Shown here one piece after another: positions 23,535 to 35,958 of a stretch of 64,000 nucleotides of DNA. The stretch is from the NCBI RefSeq assembly GCF_008831285.2, contig NC_045149.1, positions 7,406,417 through 7,470,416 on the forward strand. The letters are read 5' to 3'. The position numbers and the translations under genes were made by a program. The notes beneath the pieces were generated by a model, which ran no database searches, was not told the origin of the DNA, and saw nothing but the letters and a program-made list of their open reading frames with translations. This stretch comes from Nymphaea colorata (Eukaryota > Streptophyta > Magnoliopsida > Nymphaeales > Nymphaeaceae). Positions within the stretch are counted from its first letter, which is position 1. Every line of letters starts with the position of its first letter.

Positions 23535-24228
23535 AATGTTGACTTCTTCCGAATCCAATTAACATGAAGTGTATCTACAACTTCTTATATCAATTTTTGC
23601 CGACACATTATATATACTAATTCTCTCCCTATGGAAATGCTTTAGGTGATACATTTTTCTTTATAACCTTTTCCTTTAGAACCTCTGGATGAAGCCCACC
23701 CAAAAGAGAGATGTTACATCCCTTTTAGGAACTTGATAACAATGCGGGGGTCCTACCACTAGGCCTTTTAATTTTTGATAACGTGAGACCTTCTGGTTGA
23801 AACTCAAGAAAGCGACATAGGATCTAAATAAATTGATGTCTCCACATATTGAAGGTCATTGAAAGGATCAAAGCTGACCTATTGAAAGCAAGAAAGGCAT
23901 ACCTTTCGTATAGTTGCTTCTTACCTGAGAAATATCACGGCCGACTTATTAAAACCATGAAAGGCATTGCCACTCATAGAATTTGTTCTTAACAGGGCAT
24001 TTCAGTACTCTATGGATTTGGAATTCAATCTGAGATTGATTCGCTTTCAAATCACTATTAAGGACATTGACATGTAAACAATTGGAGAAGAATATTTAAT
24101 ATTGGATAAGAGCAGGCAACAAGGAGGATTATTTTCTAATTTTGAATGAACATTTTTGGAATCTCAGCATATTCAAGTCGCGCGTCGATATCAAGCATAT
24201 AAAAGGCTGAGATTCGAATAATCTTTGC

Positions 24229-24231
<3 letters not shown>
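23535..24231. other. Intergenic, nothing recognised
   Basis: No gene or clear repeat seen. Confidence 0.4.

Positions 24232-24292
<61 letters not shown>
24232..24292. repeat. (AT)n microsatellite
   Basis: About 30 uninterrupted TA units. Confidence 0.97.
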
Positions 24293-24294
<2 letters not shown>

Positions 24295-24644
24295 CATCTT
24301 AATTATGGAAGAAACGTCACCTTGGTAATGAGACTTTGGCGCACTCAGAATGATGGAAAATCCAGGAGCTAATTTGAAAACTGATGATCAAACGTACTTA
24401 GTTGCAATGGAGAAAAAAAGGACGCTGGTAGGGATTATTTTGTTTTCTTATTTTACGCTAATTCCAGAATATTTTAAGTTGTTTTTTAATTAAAAAATGA
24501 AAATAAATCGACAAATGTCCATAAATAGTGATGCACGTTGGTGTACAAACTGATACAACACTGATATTAAATGTTGAATCTAATGTTAAGGACATTGTCT
24601 TTGACCAAATTATCTTGTTTGTTTAAAGGTAGTTTGACAAAGCA

Positions 24645-24692
24645 ACACATTGTTATTGTCGACATATTTATGTGCCGACAATAGCAATGTGT
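24645..24692. repeat. Inverted repeat, 17-bp arms
   Basis: ACACATTGTTATTGTCG (24645-24661) pairs with CGACAATAGCAATGTGT (24676-24692), with one T/C difference and a 14-base loop. Weak symmetry continues outward (TTTGACAA against TTGTCAAA). It could be a very small MITE or a hairpin transcript; nothing decides between them. Confidence 0.7.
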
Positions 24693-24892
24693 TATTATTG
24701 TCAAATGGCTCTTCAGTGCCATTATTTTAGCTGTGAGCATGTACTTTTATATTTTCAATAACATTTAGTTAAAAAAATAAAATGATATGAAAAGATGTCT
24801 ACCAAAGGAATTTATGGCAATCCACTGGATTAATTATTATTAATTTTATCATTTTGAAAGTTGTGATCCAAGGATAATAATCTGTCAACATG

Positions 24893-24929
24893 ATAATAAT
24901 AATAATAATAACAATAATAATAATAATAA
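24893..24929. repeat. (AAT)n microsatellite
   Basis: About 12 AAT units with one AAC interruption. Confidence 0.95.
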
Positions 24930-26272
24930 GTAGCAAGCACAACAATAAGGATGTCTAGATTATACCCCTTACAAACTCCGTCTTATGAAAACTTGGTTTT
25001 GTGGATATTTAGTTTTTTAATGAGTATCTAAAAAACATAGTTTTATATTTAGATGACCTAAAAGCAGTTTTTTTTTTTTTTTTATAAATAACTTATAGAA
25101 GGTGGGTTATTCAGTCATCTTTTAAAAATGATACACCCTTCAACTTAAGTATCATATTCGCAGTCTAAAAAGAGTAGCACTTTATATTTTAAATCTCAGA
25201 TATCAAATGCAAACAAGTCCTGCCCTATACAATTTTCTTGTGGGTATGACGGCATCAGAGTTTCAAGGTTTGCATACCATTATAAAAGAAATTAAAAATA
25301 TTCCTACAAATTGCAATGTCTTCAAATCACCTCAGGAAAAGGGAAGCAGGTGCCCATTATTTTGAGTCCTACCAGAAAGCCGTTCCGAGTCAAAAAGTAA
25401 CGTTAGTAAAAAATCTAATGCTTTTCACGAACTCCAGCAGAAAATTCCAAGATTTCATGACGCAGAGGCAAGAAGCTGAGATGGAGCAAAAAAACAAATT
25501 TAAGTCATCTTCACCTAAGGGTGCGCATTGGGGTAGCGGGCACGTTGTTTATGATGGGTTGGATTTAGGCTGGTTATTTGTTCTTAGAGACTATTTGGGC
25601 GGAGTTGGATATTAGGAACCCGCCTCAGTCGGCTATATAAATTTAAACACCATCTCGCTCTTTTATTTATAACTTTATTCTCTCTCTCTCTCTTTCTATA
25701 TATATATATATATATATATTTATATGCACGACAATGGTCAGCTCTTTTAAAAACTCTTTGTGCATTGCCGATGGCTTCTTTTAAAAACTCTTGATATCAC
25801 CTGAGTACTCTCTCAAAAACTTTTGATACACACCCGAGGGTTTATGATATATTAAAAAAAAAGGAAAATGTTTGGGGTTTCAAATAAGTAAATACAAGAA
25901 CTATAATTATTATTTAATGATTTGTAGTGTGCTATGTGCAAATTCATTCTCTTCATAACTTTGAATTTCGTATTCCATGTGTAGCATATATGTTGTCGAT
26001 CGTCAGGTAATAATTAATGGACATTGAATGAAAAAGATGCAACGAACAAGGTCTGACATCTCATAAATATGTACCATAATTCAAACTACTTAATCCCTTT
26101 ATGAATATGGGTGCCCATCTGAAACGTTTTAGAGTCAATGCACGTCGTTTTGAAAAATCAAGTGGTATTTGACTCAAAACACAGTAGGGGAGCTACAATT
26201 TGGTTGGTGTGGGCTATTGTCCGTAACCATCACTTCAGAAATCTCATTGCAGTACAGCCAGACTCAGCTTCA
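24930..26272. other. A+T-rich intergenic
   Basis: Contains a CT/TA simple repeat at about 25678-25722. A 99-codon frame at 25316-25615 has no recognisable motif and I do not call it a gene. Confidence 0.4.
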
Positions 26273-26280
26273 CATGCTAT

Positions 26281-26715
26281 TAGGGGTGAACACTAGCTGA
26301 GTTGAGCCCGAGTTCACTCAGCTCGAACTCGGCACGACTAATAAAACATTGAGCTCGAGAATAGCTCGATGGAAGCAGCTGGAGCTCGACTCAATTAAGG
26401 CTTGACAAACTTGTTTGAATAGAATTGATATTCATCGTTATGTTTTGAGCTCGACCTCGACTCAATTAAGGCTCGACAAACTCGTTTGAATAGAATTGAT
26501 ATTCATCGTTACATGTTGAGCTTGTGCTCAACTCGATTAAGGCTCGAACTCGACTTGGCAGTTAGTTACTTGTTGAGCTCGAACTCAACTCAATTATTTG
26601 AACAAGTCAACTCATGAACTTGAGCTCGACCCGTTAAACAAATGACGAGGCTTAAAACTCGTTCACGAGTCGGGCTTTAACGAATCGAGCTTGAGCATTG
26701 TTCACTCGTACCGTA
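26281..26715. mobile_element. GAGCTCGA-array element, copy 2
   Basis: Starts TAGGGGTGAACA. The right end read inward is TACGGTACGAGTGAACA, the same terminus with about 5 extra bases. Flanks are CATGCTAT (26273-26280) and CATGCGAT (26716-26723), 7 of 8 identical. The interior is alignable with copy 1 (GAATAGAATTGATATTCATC, GACAAACTCG, TTAAACAAATGAC). Confidence 0.8.
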
Positions 26716-26723
26716 CATGCGAT

Positions 26724-27748
26724 GCCTATGCCAGACCTAGGTCGGCAACTCAAAAGTACCCCTCAGCTAAACAATCCTGTCTCCACCATTGCTCATACGC
26801 GAACGGGCTTCGGTGAACTGGCCTGGGCTGCTGACTTGTAGGTGGGTTGTTGTTTTTTCAGGTGACAAGGGTATCAATTTCTTAGACAAGCCGAAACAAC
26901 CCTAAACCCTGGGGCATGGAAACAGAGGAGTCCTCGGCTCTCGCCCAAATAAAACTGTTTTGTGGCTCATTCCCATAAAAAATATTGATCCAGCTCCTAT
27001 TGACCCTTTATTTAGGAAAAATTTTCGAACTAAATTGTTACGTTTCAAACAAGTAAAACAAGTTACAAAAGAATTTACCACATTGTGGGGCGGTTCTTTA
27101 TTCAAGCCACTAACTACTGCTTTCGTGCTAGAATGACATGTACATCAAATAAAATAATCAAGGGAAAAGCTTTGTTTTTAGTTCGTTGCCGTCACGTTCG
27201 TTCCTACTCGACCGTGATTGATGAGGAATCCATCTTTTATTTAATAATGGCTTTGCTTCTTACGGTAGACATGCACTTAGCAAAAATAAATTTATGTCAC
27301 ACTGAAAAGAACCATAATATCACTATATATTTAGTTTGCATGGTCCTATATAATCTAAGAAAGGAAATGCTTCTTTCTCTGACATGCCAGGAGCCAGTCC
27401 TCTAGGCACTTGTTATAAAGTAAGGCTTTTTGGAAAGTACTTGCCCGAAAGAGGGACAAGAAGGTTCTTTACGAGTTTCAACAAGGCAATCCCTGTTGCT
27501 CTTTTCTGAAAAAAAGTGTGGGGATTATCATTTGCTCACCATGTTCAAGGGTTTGACAGAACATTCCATCTCTGGATGAAGATTACCTTCATAAGCAACC
27601 AATCAATTAATTAAAAAAATCAGATTACTTGGTTAACAGGCAAGCAAACCTTCCCCCACTTGAACTTACCATCTTCAACTTGAAGTATGTCTAAGTCCAA
27701 TACCCAACATGTTTTTTTATATATAAACTAGTAAAGGCCTCCTAACTT

Positions 27749-27803
<55 letters not shown>

Positions 27804-28589
27804 TCTAGATGTAGTATACATTTAGAGACATCAAATCTGGCATCTGATCTAAGATGGAACGATTCAGATTTTTCAACACTCACTCCTTCCAATTTTGACG
27901 TTGCCCTGAAAAAACAGAGTTTGGTGTTGAATTTGAAGCAAGCGAAATGCTACGGTACCAAGCTTTTGAATGGAAGGAGGTCAAATGGGGAGTGGATTTA
28001 GGGCCCGTCCACTGTAAGAAAATCTTTTTCCAAGGTTTGTTTGACAATGCATGAATTTTTTCAGACGTGTTTGCTTGCGTTTGAAAAAAAACCAAAGGAA
28101 TAAAACTATTATTTCGTCGACGCCAAGCAGATGGATGACTTTAAAGTTTAAAATATCACCGTCTTTCAACGTCCAATGTTCGAAGGGAGGAAAAAATTAA
28201 ACTCATAGATGATTTATCTCTCTCTTGTTTCTTTTCATAAAATAATTTATCTCCTCAACCGGGTATGTGATAAAAAGCATGTCCCGTTTATCACAATTGA
28301 CTTCGAAATCCACTTTCCGACGGTAATTCACCAGGATAACTTGTCCCTACTTTTCAAAGGCCGATATTCAACTTTCAAAATGGTAACAAAGCGACTTGGC
28401 AAACGGATTTTGTTATTTTTCTGGCTATTGTATTTAATACAACTCTACTCCACATCAAAGTATACCTAATCTGACGGCCGGCCGGAGATTGAATGCTCAA
28501 CCATCCGAGCATTCAAGTCTACGATTCAGCATCTCTTTCTCGCCGTGACATCAATTGGCGGATCTTTTAGTTGAACATCAACAGCCAAT
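26724..28589. other. Intergenic, no gene recognised
   Basis: Includes a (CT)n(AT)n microsatellite at about 27749-27801. A 106-codon frame at 27085-27405 and an 86-codon frame at 28209-28469 have no protein-like motifs. Confidence 0.4.
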
Positions 28590-29021
28590 TGGAGATGTAC
28601 AACGATCAAGCCGAGCTCGAGCTGGCCCAGAAGCTCGGCTCAAGTCACATATTGTTTGGCTTGAGCTCGAGTCGTGCTTTATGAGGTGAGCTCGATCTCG
28701 ACTTGGTAAACTCAGTTGGTGCTTGAGCTCAACTTGTTTAAGCTATTGTCATTAGATCCATATATATTTTTAAAGAAAAATAAAAAAATATTAAAACTCA
28801 TCAAAAATTACCAACACACTCTTAAAGATTAATAAATAGAGAAGACAATAGAAGAGTCTAGCTTAAATAAGTGGAGCGAATCCAACTCATTTATGACTCG
28901 AGTTTTAACTCCAACTCAAGAGTCATTCGTTTACTAAATGAGAAGGAGTCGAACTCGAGTCGAGTTTACATAGGTGAGTTCAAGTCGAGCACGAGCTGGC
29001 TCAACTTGTTGTACATTTCTA
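28590..29021. mobile_element. GAGCTCGA-array element, copy 3
   Basis: Inverted ends TGGAGATGTACAAC and TAGAAATGTACAAC enclose GAGCTCGAGCTGG, CTCGACTTGG and GAGTCGAACTCG motifs around an A+T-rich middle. Matching flanking duplications were not found, so the copy is probably old. Confidence 0.65.
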
Positions 29022-30120
29022 TGGGCATGGGGCGGGTTGGGCAGGGCCAAGTCGGACCAACAAACTCGAGGGCGGTTATTGTGGGGCCCGCTGGACCCAT
29101 GAACAGTCGGCCAAGCCCCTGATTTAATGGGTACTGGGTCCAACCACCTGCTTTGTATCCACCACGGCCCCGTTTATGAATTTTGAACTGATATAACTTA
29201 ACCTCCACCTTGTTTGAATGAAAAGTGCATGGTCAGGGCGGGGTAGGTACCATAAGGCATTCATGCACGCCTTAAATGAATTATTTAAATGAACATAGAA
29301 TTGAATCTGGGTTTTCCATTACTTCTTGAATCTCCTCTCACAAGGAAAAGTTTAATTCGTTTGACAGATTTTCTCACTAAAACAAGTTATTGATGCTAAT
29401 AGAAATACTTTGCAAGTATTTTATAAATCAGATTCAAAGGTTAGAGCAAGTTTACGGAATATTAAAATCTGCTTCAGTGTTTGAGATAGATACACTGAAA
29501 TACTATCTGATTTAGGAAAAATACTGAGAGAGTGTTTATGCGGCCAAATGACTAATTAAAACACAAAATCTACCATTTTTATTTTAATTGATGAAATCGA
29601 AAACAAAAACATTACAAAGTTATTTTTAATTGTCACTCAAACCATTAGAGGGAACAAAGATTTAATTATTTGGACATCATTATAGAGGTTTATATGCTTG
29701 GACCTAACAGGGGGCCTTGTTTGGCTATGCGAGGAGAAATTTTTTTTATTATTTAGAAAAAATGTCGTTTTACCGAAAGAAAACTTTTTTTCATTTGTGT
29801 CATGAGCCTCCTTTTTCACATTGGAAATACATTTTTGTCAAACCTTAACACAGCCCTTTTTAAAAAAATTGCAGCGCCCAGTGAGAAATACAGAAATATG
29901 TGCCTTTCTCCTGGGATTAGAGCTAAAGAGCTGGATCCCAAGTAATAAATGAACCGAAGGTGGAAGAATGGTTTCATGTTGCGGAATTTTTTTCCCCATT
30001 CTATCTCTTAACAGAGAGAGAGAGTAATTTGCGGAGATAAGTGGGGATGGAAGTGACTATTCACTTTAGTTTCTGCTTTTATTTTTTTATTTTTCAGTTT
30101 TTTTTCATTTTCTTAATTGA
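29022..30120. other. Intergenic upstream of the EDR2-like gene
   Basis: Begins with GGGCGGGTTGGGCAGGGCC-type sequence (29022-29135) that resembles a fragment of the 17164 element. A possible small MITE lies at about 29709-29865 (GGGGGCCTTGTTTGG at one end, AAACCTTAACACAGCCC at the other). A GAGAGA run at 30014-30027 lies about 100 bp before the TATA box. Confidence 0.45.
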
Positions 30121-30130
30121 TATATTTAAG
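30121..30130 (+). promoter_or_regulatory. TATA box of the EDR2-like gene
   Basis: TATATTTAAG sits just upstream of a sharp rise in G+C content, as expected at a plant promoter. Transcription would start near 30150-30160. Confidence 0.6.
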
Positions 30131-30149
30131 AGGGAAAAGGTTACGCCTC

Positions 30150-31006
30150 CGTAGGACGGTCGAGGACAGCCCTTCTTTCAAACAGCCTTGCCCTCACGCC
30201 AGTCCCACTTCCCGCCAAACCGAGTCATCGCCGTGGAATCCCGCCGGAAGCTTTTCCGGTTAACGAGTCTCCGGCTATTAGATCTCCGGCATCGCTGTCA
30301 TCCTACGACGCATCCGGGGCCAACTGATCTCACGGAAGGGAGACAAAGACTTGCGGGAGATTGCAGACATTTTCGGTCGACGGTTTCAGGTGGATCCTAT
30401 TTTTCTGGCAACTCCTTCCGGCGGGATTCGACGCGCCGGCAACGGATTAAGCGAGATCTGCAGATCCTTCCGAAGCTTTTAAGGCTTCATGAAAATTGCG
30501 TTCGGGAGTCTTCTGGACTAGTCGACTGCTGTGAATCGCGGGCTTTCGGCGATCCCGGGGAGATTTGTTATCGGAAATTGTCTGAGGAGTCCGTGTTGTG
30601 GTCTGCCGACTTGATTTCCTTCACTATTGTGGTCGTCTATGGGCAGCTGGTCTTCCGGCGGTTATTGTTGCCTGCATAATGCAGCATCGGAATATCCGTG
30701 GATTTCTCAGTTATGATTCTCTCAGGGTGAAGCCCCGCGGCTTGCCGATTTCCCGGAGTTTCAAGATCCGGGGTGCGGAATCTTTTCGTTCTGGGCTTTT
30801 GTTTGCTTGAATTGGCTTGGAGAGTGTAGCCAAGTTCTCGTGAATGAGTGGCTGAGATTAAAGGGATCGCGTGGGCTTCGCATTTACATATATTCGGACT
30901 TAGTGGCCTTCTAGGTTTTCGTGATTTCAAAATTGTTAACCATGAAGGTTCGGAATCTCAGTGGCCTTTCGTATGCGAATTTCGTCTCGAAAGTCTAATC
31001 CAGTAG
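30150..31006 (+). other. Untranslated exon 1 of the EDR2-like gene
   Basis: About 850 bp of relatively G+C-rich sequence ending at a strong donor (CCAGTAG|GTAAGC). The next exon probably starts at 31152 (GAAG|GTACC), a weak acceptor, and the coding ATG is at 31200. The leader carries several upstream ATGs. A 163-codon frame at 30188-30679 has no familiar domain and is probably chance in G+C-rich sequence. Confidence 0.6.
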
Positions 31007-31199
31007 GTAAGCTTTTTCTTTTACTTTTTTTCTCTTCCCTGTTTTGGACTTACGCTACTTTTTGATAATCGGGAATGTTGGAATTTCGATCGGTGACATT
31101 TTATCTGAAGGTTTCTTGATGGGTAAATCGTAATTCTTGTAATAATTGAAGGTACCACATGACTTCGCGGATTCCACTGTAGCGGCTAAGTCGGTCGGG

Positions 31200-33042
31200 A
31201 TGGCGAAGGTAGTGCATGAGGGATGGATGGTCCGTTATGGACGGAGGAAAATTGGTCGTTCGTACATGCACAAGCGGTACTTCGTTCTTGAATCTCGGCT
31301 TCTTGCATATTACAAAAGGAAGCCCCAAGATAATGTGGTAAGAATCACGGTCACAGCGAATGTTTGTATAGAAAAATCTGACCATTGTCGTGTTACCAAT
31401 CTGTTAGCTTTCTTATTTTTCTGATCGTCTAGATTGTCAACCTTTGTGTGGTGTTTATGCACGTGCACCTATAAATGTGGCATTCGGTGAGTGCCATAGC
31501 CGTGCTTGCGTGTGCTTTCTTGGTTTACAGAATTATTTATTGGGTTCTCAAAGAGTGTTTGTGCTGCACACGGGAGTTTTTGCTTCGCAGAATTGCTTTC
31601 TCATTAAATATTTCAGCGTAGGAGGAAAAAACATACTAAAATCATTGATAAGAACAAGAATATTTATTCAAGCTTCATTGATTCTGTGAAGCAGCAGCTA
31701 ACTGTTGGATGTGATCTCAGAAATTTTATGTTATCGGTTGCTTTATTTGAGTTTTCACGAGTAGCATGAGTTTTGAGTGTGCTTTACTTCTTTAACATGT
31801 AGGTCCCAGTCAAAACACTTCTTATCGATGGGAACTGCAGAGTGGAGGACCGGGGCTTGAAGACACATCATGGACATGTAAGCCGAAGATACAATCTGCT
31901 TTTTTCCCCCTTCAGTTTGAGCTTTTGTTAGTATGTAAATCTAACTATGCGGGTTAGATAGCGCACATAGTGGCCAGAGCTTTTCGTGAGATGCTTCTTG
32001 GAAGCGACATCTGGTAGCCAGAAATGTTTCAATGAATGAACCATTTCTGGCTGTACGGAAGATAGAATATTTCAAGTTGTTGGATCCCCCTTATGTCCAA
32101 CTTCTTTTTTTCTCTCAAAATTTCATGTTTTAAATTAATAATGCTGGTACAATTTTTCACCTAAAATTCACCAATTTTTGGTTCAGTATGCATGAGTGTG
32201 TATGGTGATCCTCCAGTACACCCTGAAAAGAAATTGTCAGGGTTATTGCAAGCTTTCTCAGGATTCCATGGGGAATCAAAGTACTTTTGCTGTTGTTTTT
32301 TGATCTGTCAAAATCACATTGAACCAAAATTCGTGAAAAAAGATGTTTGTTGTTTAAAGTTCTTACTTAGAATAAAAAGACGTTCAGATGCATATAAATG
32401 TATTTGTGGAACTGGTTTCCATTTCATTGGTGCCATTATATTAAAAGAGTTGTTATGTGATTCAAAGATATCTTCATCACACGGTAATGCTGGCATGGTA
32501 CCTGCAGTGGATTGCAGTAAAGGTTAAGCCCAAAAATAAGATAAAGAAAGAATTGACAGTTGACACGGTAAAAACCAGTGAGCATGCGGATTAGAATCAG
32601 CTATGTTATTGCAAAATTGTAGTGCAGCTGTACCGTTGACTAGTTAAAACACATGTTTTGGTTTATGGTACTGGAGAATCAAATAGATATATGCACATCC
32701 TTTGGGAAGATGTACAACTGGGTTTCTTTCATGCATAAACTTGGAATCTTGGTTGGTGGATTTGTTCTAAGAATTTACACAATTAGGCATAAGATACAAA
32801 ATTAGTGGTGTTGTCATTCTGAGGTAATAAAGGCTAAAGCTTTTTTATTCTCATGTTCTGATCACCATCAGGCAAGTTGGTTCTTAGAGTACGGTGCTCA
32901 TATATTGGTTTTCTATGTGTGTGTGTCTCCAATAAAAGTACATTCATTTAATCCTATGCTAGTTCTGAAATAGCACATCAATGTTTTGTTCTTATTGTTA
33001 TATTGCCACTACTGATTTCAATTTCTTTTTTTTTTTGCACAA

Positions 33043-33079
<37 letters not shown>

Positions 33080-33086
33080 GCACGCA

Positions 33087-33131
<45 letters not shown>

Positions 33132-34497
33132 ACATGTAAACACATTCAAGGAGAATAATTGGCACTTACACGGTTGGTTACGTTGCTTTAAGAACATTTT
33201 CATTAGCTAAGTAGATAATATTGAAGAAAAATTGCTATACATAGCTGTTACTGTGATTATTTTGTAGTTTGCTTGCTTGTATAATATTTATGTAGATTTT
33301 CATTTTCTACTGTATCTTGCAGATGCTTTATGTCCTCTCAATTTATAACAAGAAAGAGAAGAACCACCGTATTAATGTAAGCTTTTTCTCAATAATTTTT
33401 TTGTTACAATTATGCTTCTCTTTGATGAGGATTCCTTAAAAAACTGATACTAGAAACTTGTGTTCATTATTACCTTGTTATTGATTAGTACTGACGAGTG
33501 GAGGATGGCCACTCCTTGGTTTTGCTTATTAGAAGCTGCACCAGCTTAACTCCTTTTTATCCTTAAGATGTGATCTTCTTTTTGTTATTGCTTTCCACTT
33601 TCATGCTTACAAAAGCTTTTTGTGTGCTTCATGCAAATTCAAAAAAGAAATAACGCTCTTGAGAATCACAAGGAGTATTGGCACAGTGACTCTTCTCATA
33701 TGCTTTTAAGCTATTTTACATGGCTTGACCTCACATGCTCTCTGTCGCAGGCCTCTTCTTTAGCTGAATAGGGTTCAAAATATGAACCTCTGTTGTTTGC
33801 TTTTGAAGTCATAAAATTCAAATATTGATGATGAAGAATGTTACATACTGATGTTAATGTATGATTAATGGAAGATTCTCTAATGCAATTCAACCTTAAT
33901 GGAATTTAACAAATTTCCTCAAGGATTGTGTTCTAGGTTGTACTAATGTGATGACACATATTTTCCACTGTCTAAGCAGTCAATTTGGCAATAACCATGG
34001 GTTACTTTGCTATAAACATCTTCTCTTCTATAAATGTACTATATCCCTTGCGAGCATCAATTATCATCTTGGTTAAGTAGGCCTCTGTTTATTAGTTGAA
34101 GTTGGAGACTAGCACAATAAAATTACTAGAATGACTTTGATGGTACTGGTGACAATAATACTGATTTGTTTCATAGATCTCAGTTACTATTTGCTAGGTA
34201 TAAGTTGTCAGCATATTAGATCACTGGAATGACACAGTTATATATTATTTCTAGTTATGATGTTGGCCCCACTAAGGTTATGTTAGTGCTGAGTTTCCTT
34301 ATTATTATTATTTTTTTCTGCCAGATGGCAGCGTTCAATATCCAAGACGCTTTGACTTGGAAGGAAAAGATTGAATCTGTTATTGATCAGGTACCCTGTT
34401 AAACATGGTGGCATCTTTCTGGTTTTTCATTTGTAACCTGACCATGTCTTACGCCTACCCATATAAACATGTGCATTTTTGCTGTTTGCTTTTTGAA

Positions 34498-34568
<71 letters not shown>

Positions 34569-35610
34569 GTATATGTGTGTGTACTTCATTCTCTTTTATA
34601 CTCTTTCTTCTTTGTCCAGCCATTGACTTACCGAGCAACCAGAAAATCGAGGGGTCATTAAAGAACAACTGTTGGTGATTTTCCTTTAGGCATGGCCCGA
34701 AGATCTTCTCCTAATTTACGTACGAGAAAATTGAAAAAAAAAAAAAAACTGCAGCAAATAAATTTCATTTGGTGCTGTTAATTATCAAATTACTACAGTT
34801 GGTGCTAAAGCATTTATTTTAACAAAAACTTTAGCAATTGATTTTATGCAGAAGTACAATTTCAGAATTTTAATTTATCTCAAATTTTGGGGAATTTACT
34901 GGTTTATTTTATTTTTTTTATCACACCTCGTTGCAATGCCTGTTATTTATTGCATCCCTTCCTTTGGTAAAATATTCTGGACTTCGTATGAAAATGAAAA
35001 TAACCCTAACTTTATTTGGACAATGTAAACTTTTGACTGATCTTTAAAAAAGCATGCCATATTTTATGGAGTAGTTTCTGGTGCTGGTTAATGAACCAAA
35101 CAAATTGAACATGTGGTGTTTGTTCATGGCTATGAAGGACTGCACCTTCTTTAGATTCTGCTTGTTAAAGCATAAGAATAAAGAAGGTGATAATTTCCCG
35201 ATGCACATGCACAGATTGGATTCCTGAGCTGGAGAAGTTCAGACCATTGATTTTGAACCCTTGCAGATTTAAGTGTGCACATAGCAACATTGTGTGTGTA
35301 TGTTGTTTCTTTGTTTTTTACTGTAGATTACATCTGTGCTGCCAGTTTTGCTAAAACTGCACATTTATTATTTGCTTGGTGGACAGGTTGTTGAATGGCA
35401 TACTTAGAGTATCAGATGCAAAATTTCAATTAGTTTCTGTTTTCCTTCAACCTACCTAGATTTTTTTTTTAATAGTTCTCTGTGTGTTCGTAATAAAATC
35501 TTCTACTCTGCATACTTTGTATTTCTATTTTTGTGTATTCTTCTGCATGTGTATACATATATTTCCATGTTCTTATAGACTGATATGGAATAACTCCACA
35601 AATATATTCT

Positions 35611-35666
<56 letters not shown>

Positions 35667-35924
35667 GAGAGAGAGAGAGAGAGAGATGGTAAAAACATAC
35701 CACCTTGGGTAAGAGACAAAAACCAGACCTATTAAAATTCATTGTTGAAATGAGAAACACATATTAAGTTAGTCGTTTTCTTATTCAAATTAGTATTTAA
35801 CTATTTATGTTAAATTAGTATTTATCAACACATTATAATGTTCATATTTTGTTTAAAACACTTTTTAACATGAATATAAGAGGTCTGGTTTTTATCCCTT
35901 ACCCAAGTGGTCTGGTATCTACTA

Positions 35925-35958
<34 letters not shown>

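Noticed and set aside
30188-30679. 163-codon frame as a separate gene
   Set aside because: Lies in the probable untranslated first exon of the EDR2-like gene; no recognisable domain.
32192-32527. 111-codon frame as an exon
   Set aside because: Lies in intron 3; EDR2-like exons on both sides join in phase without it.
34399-34678. Overlapping frames with long Ile-Tyr repeats
   Set aside because: Pure translation of an AT microsatellite; same for 35484-35760 and 57012-57215.
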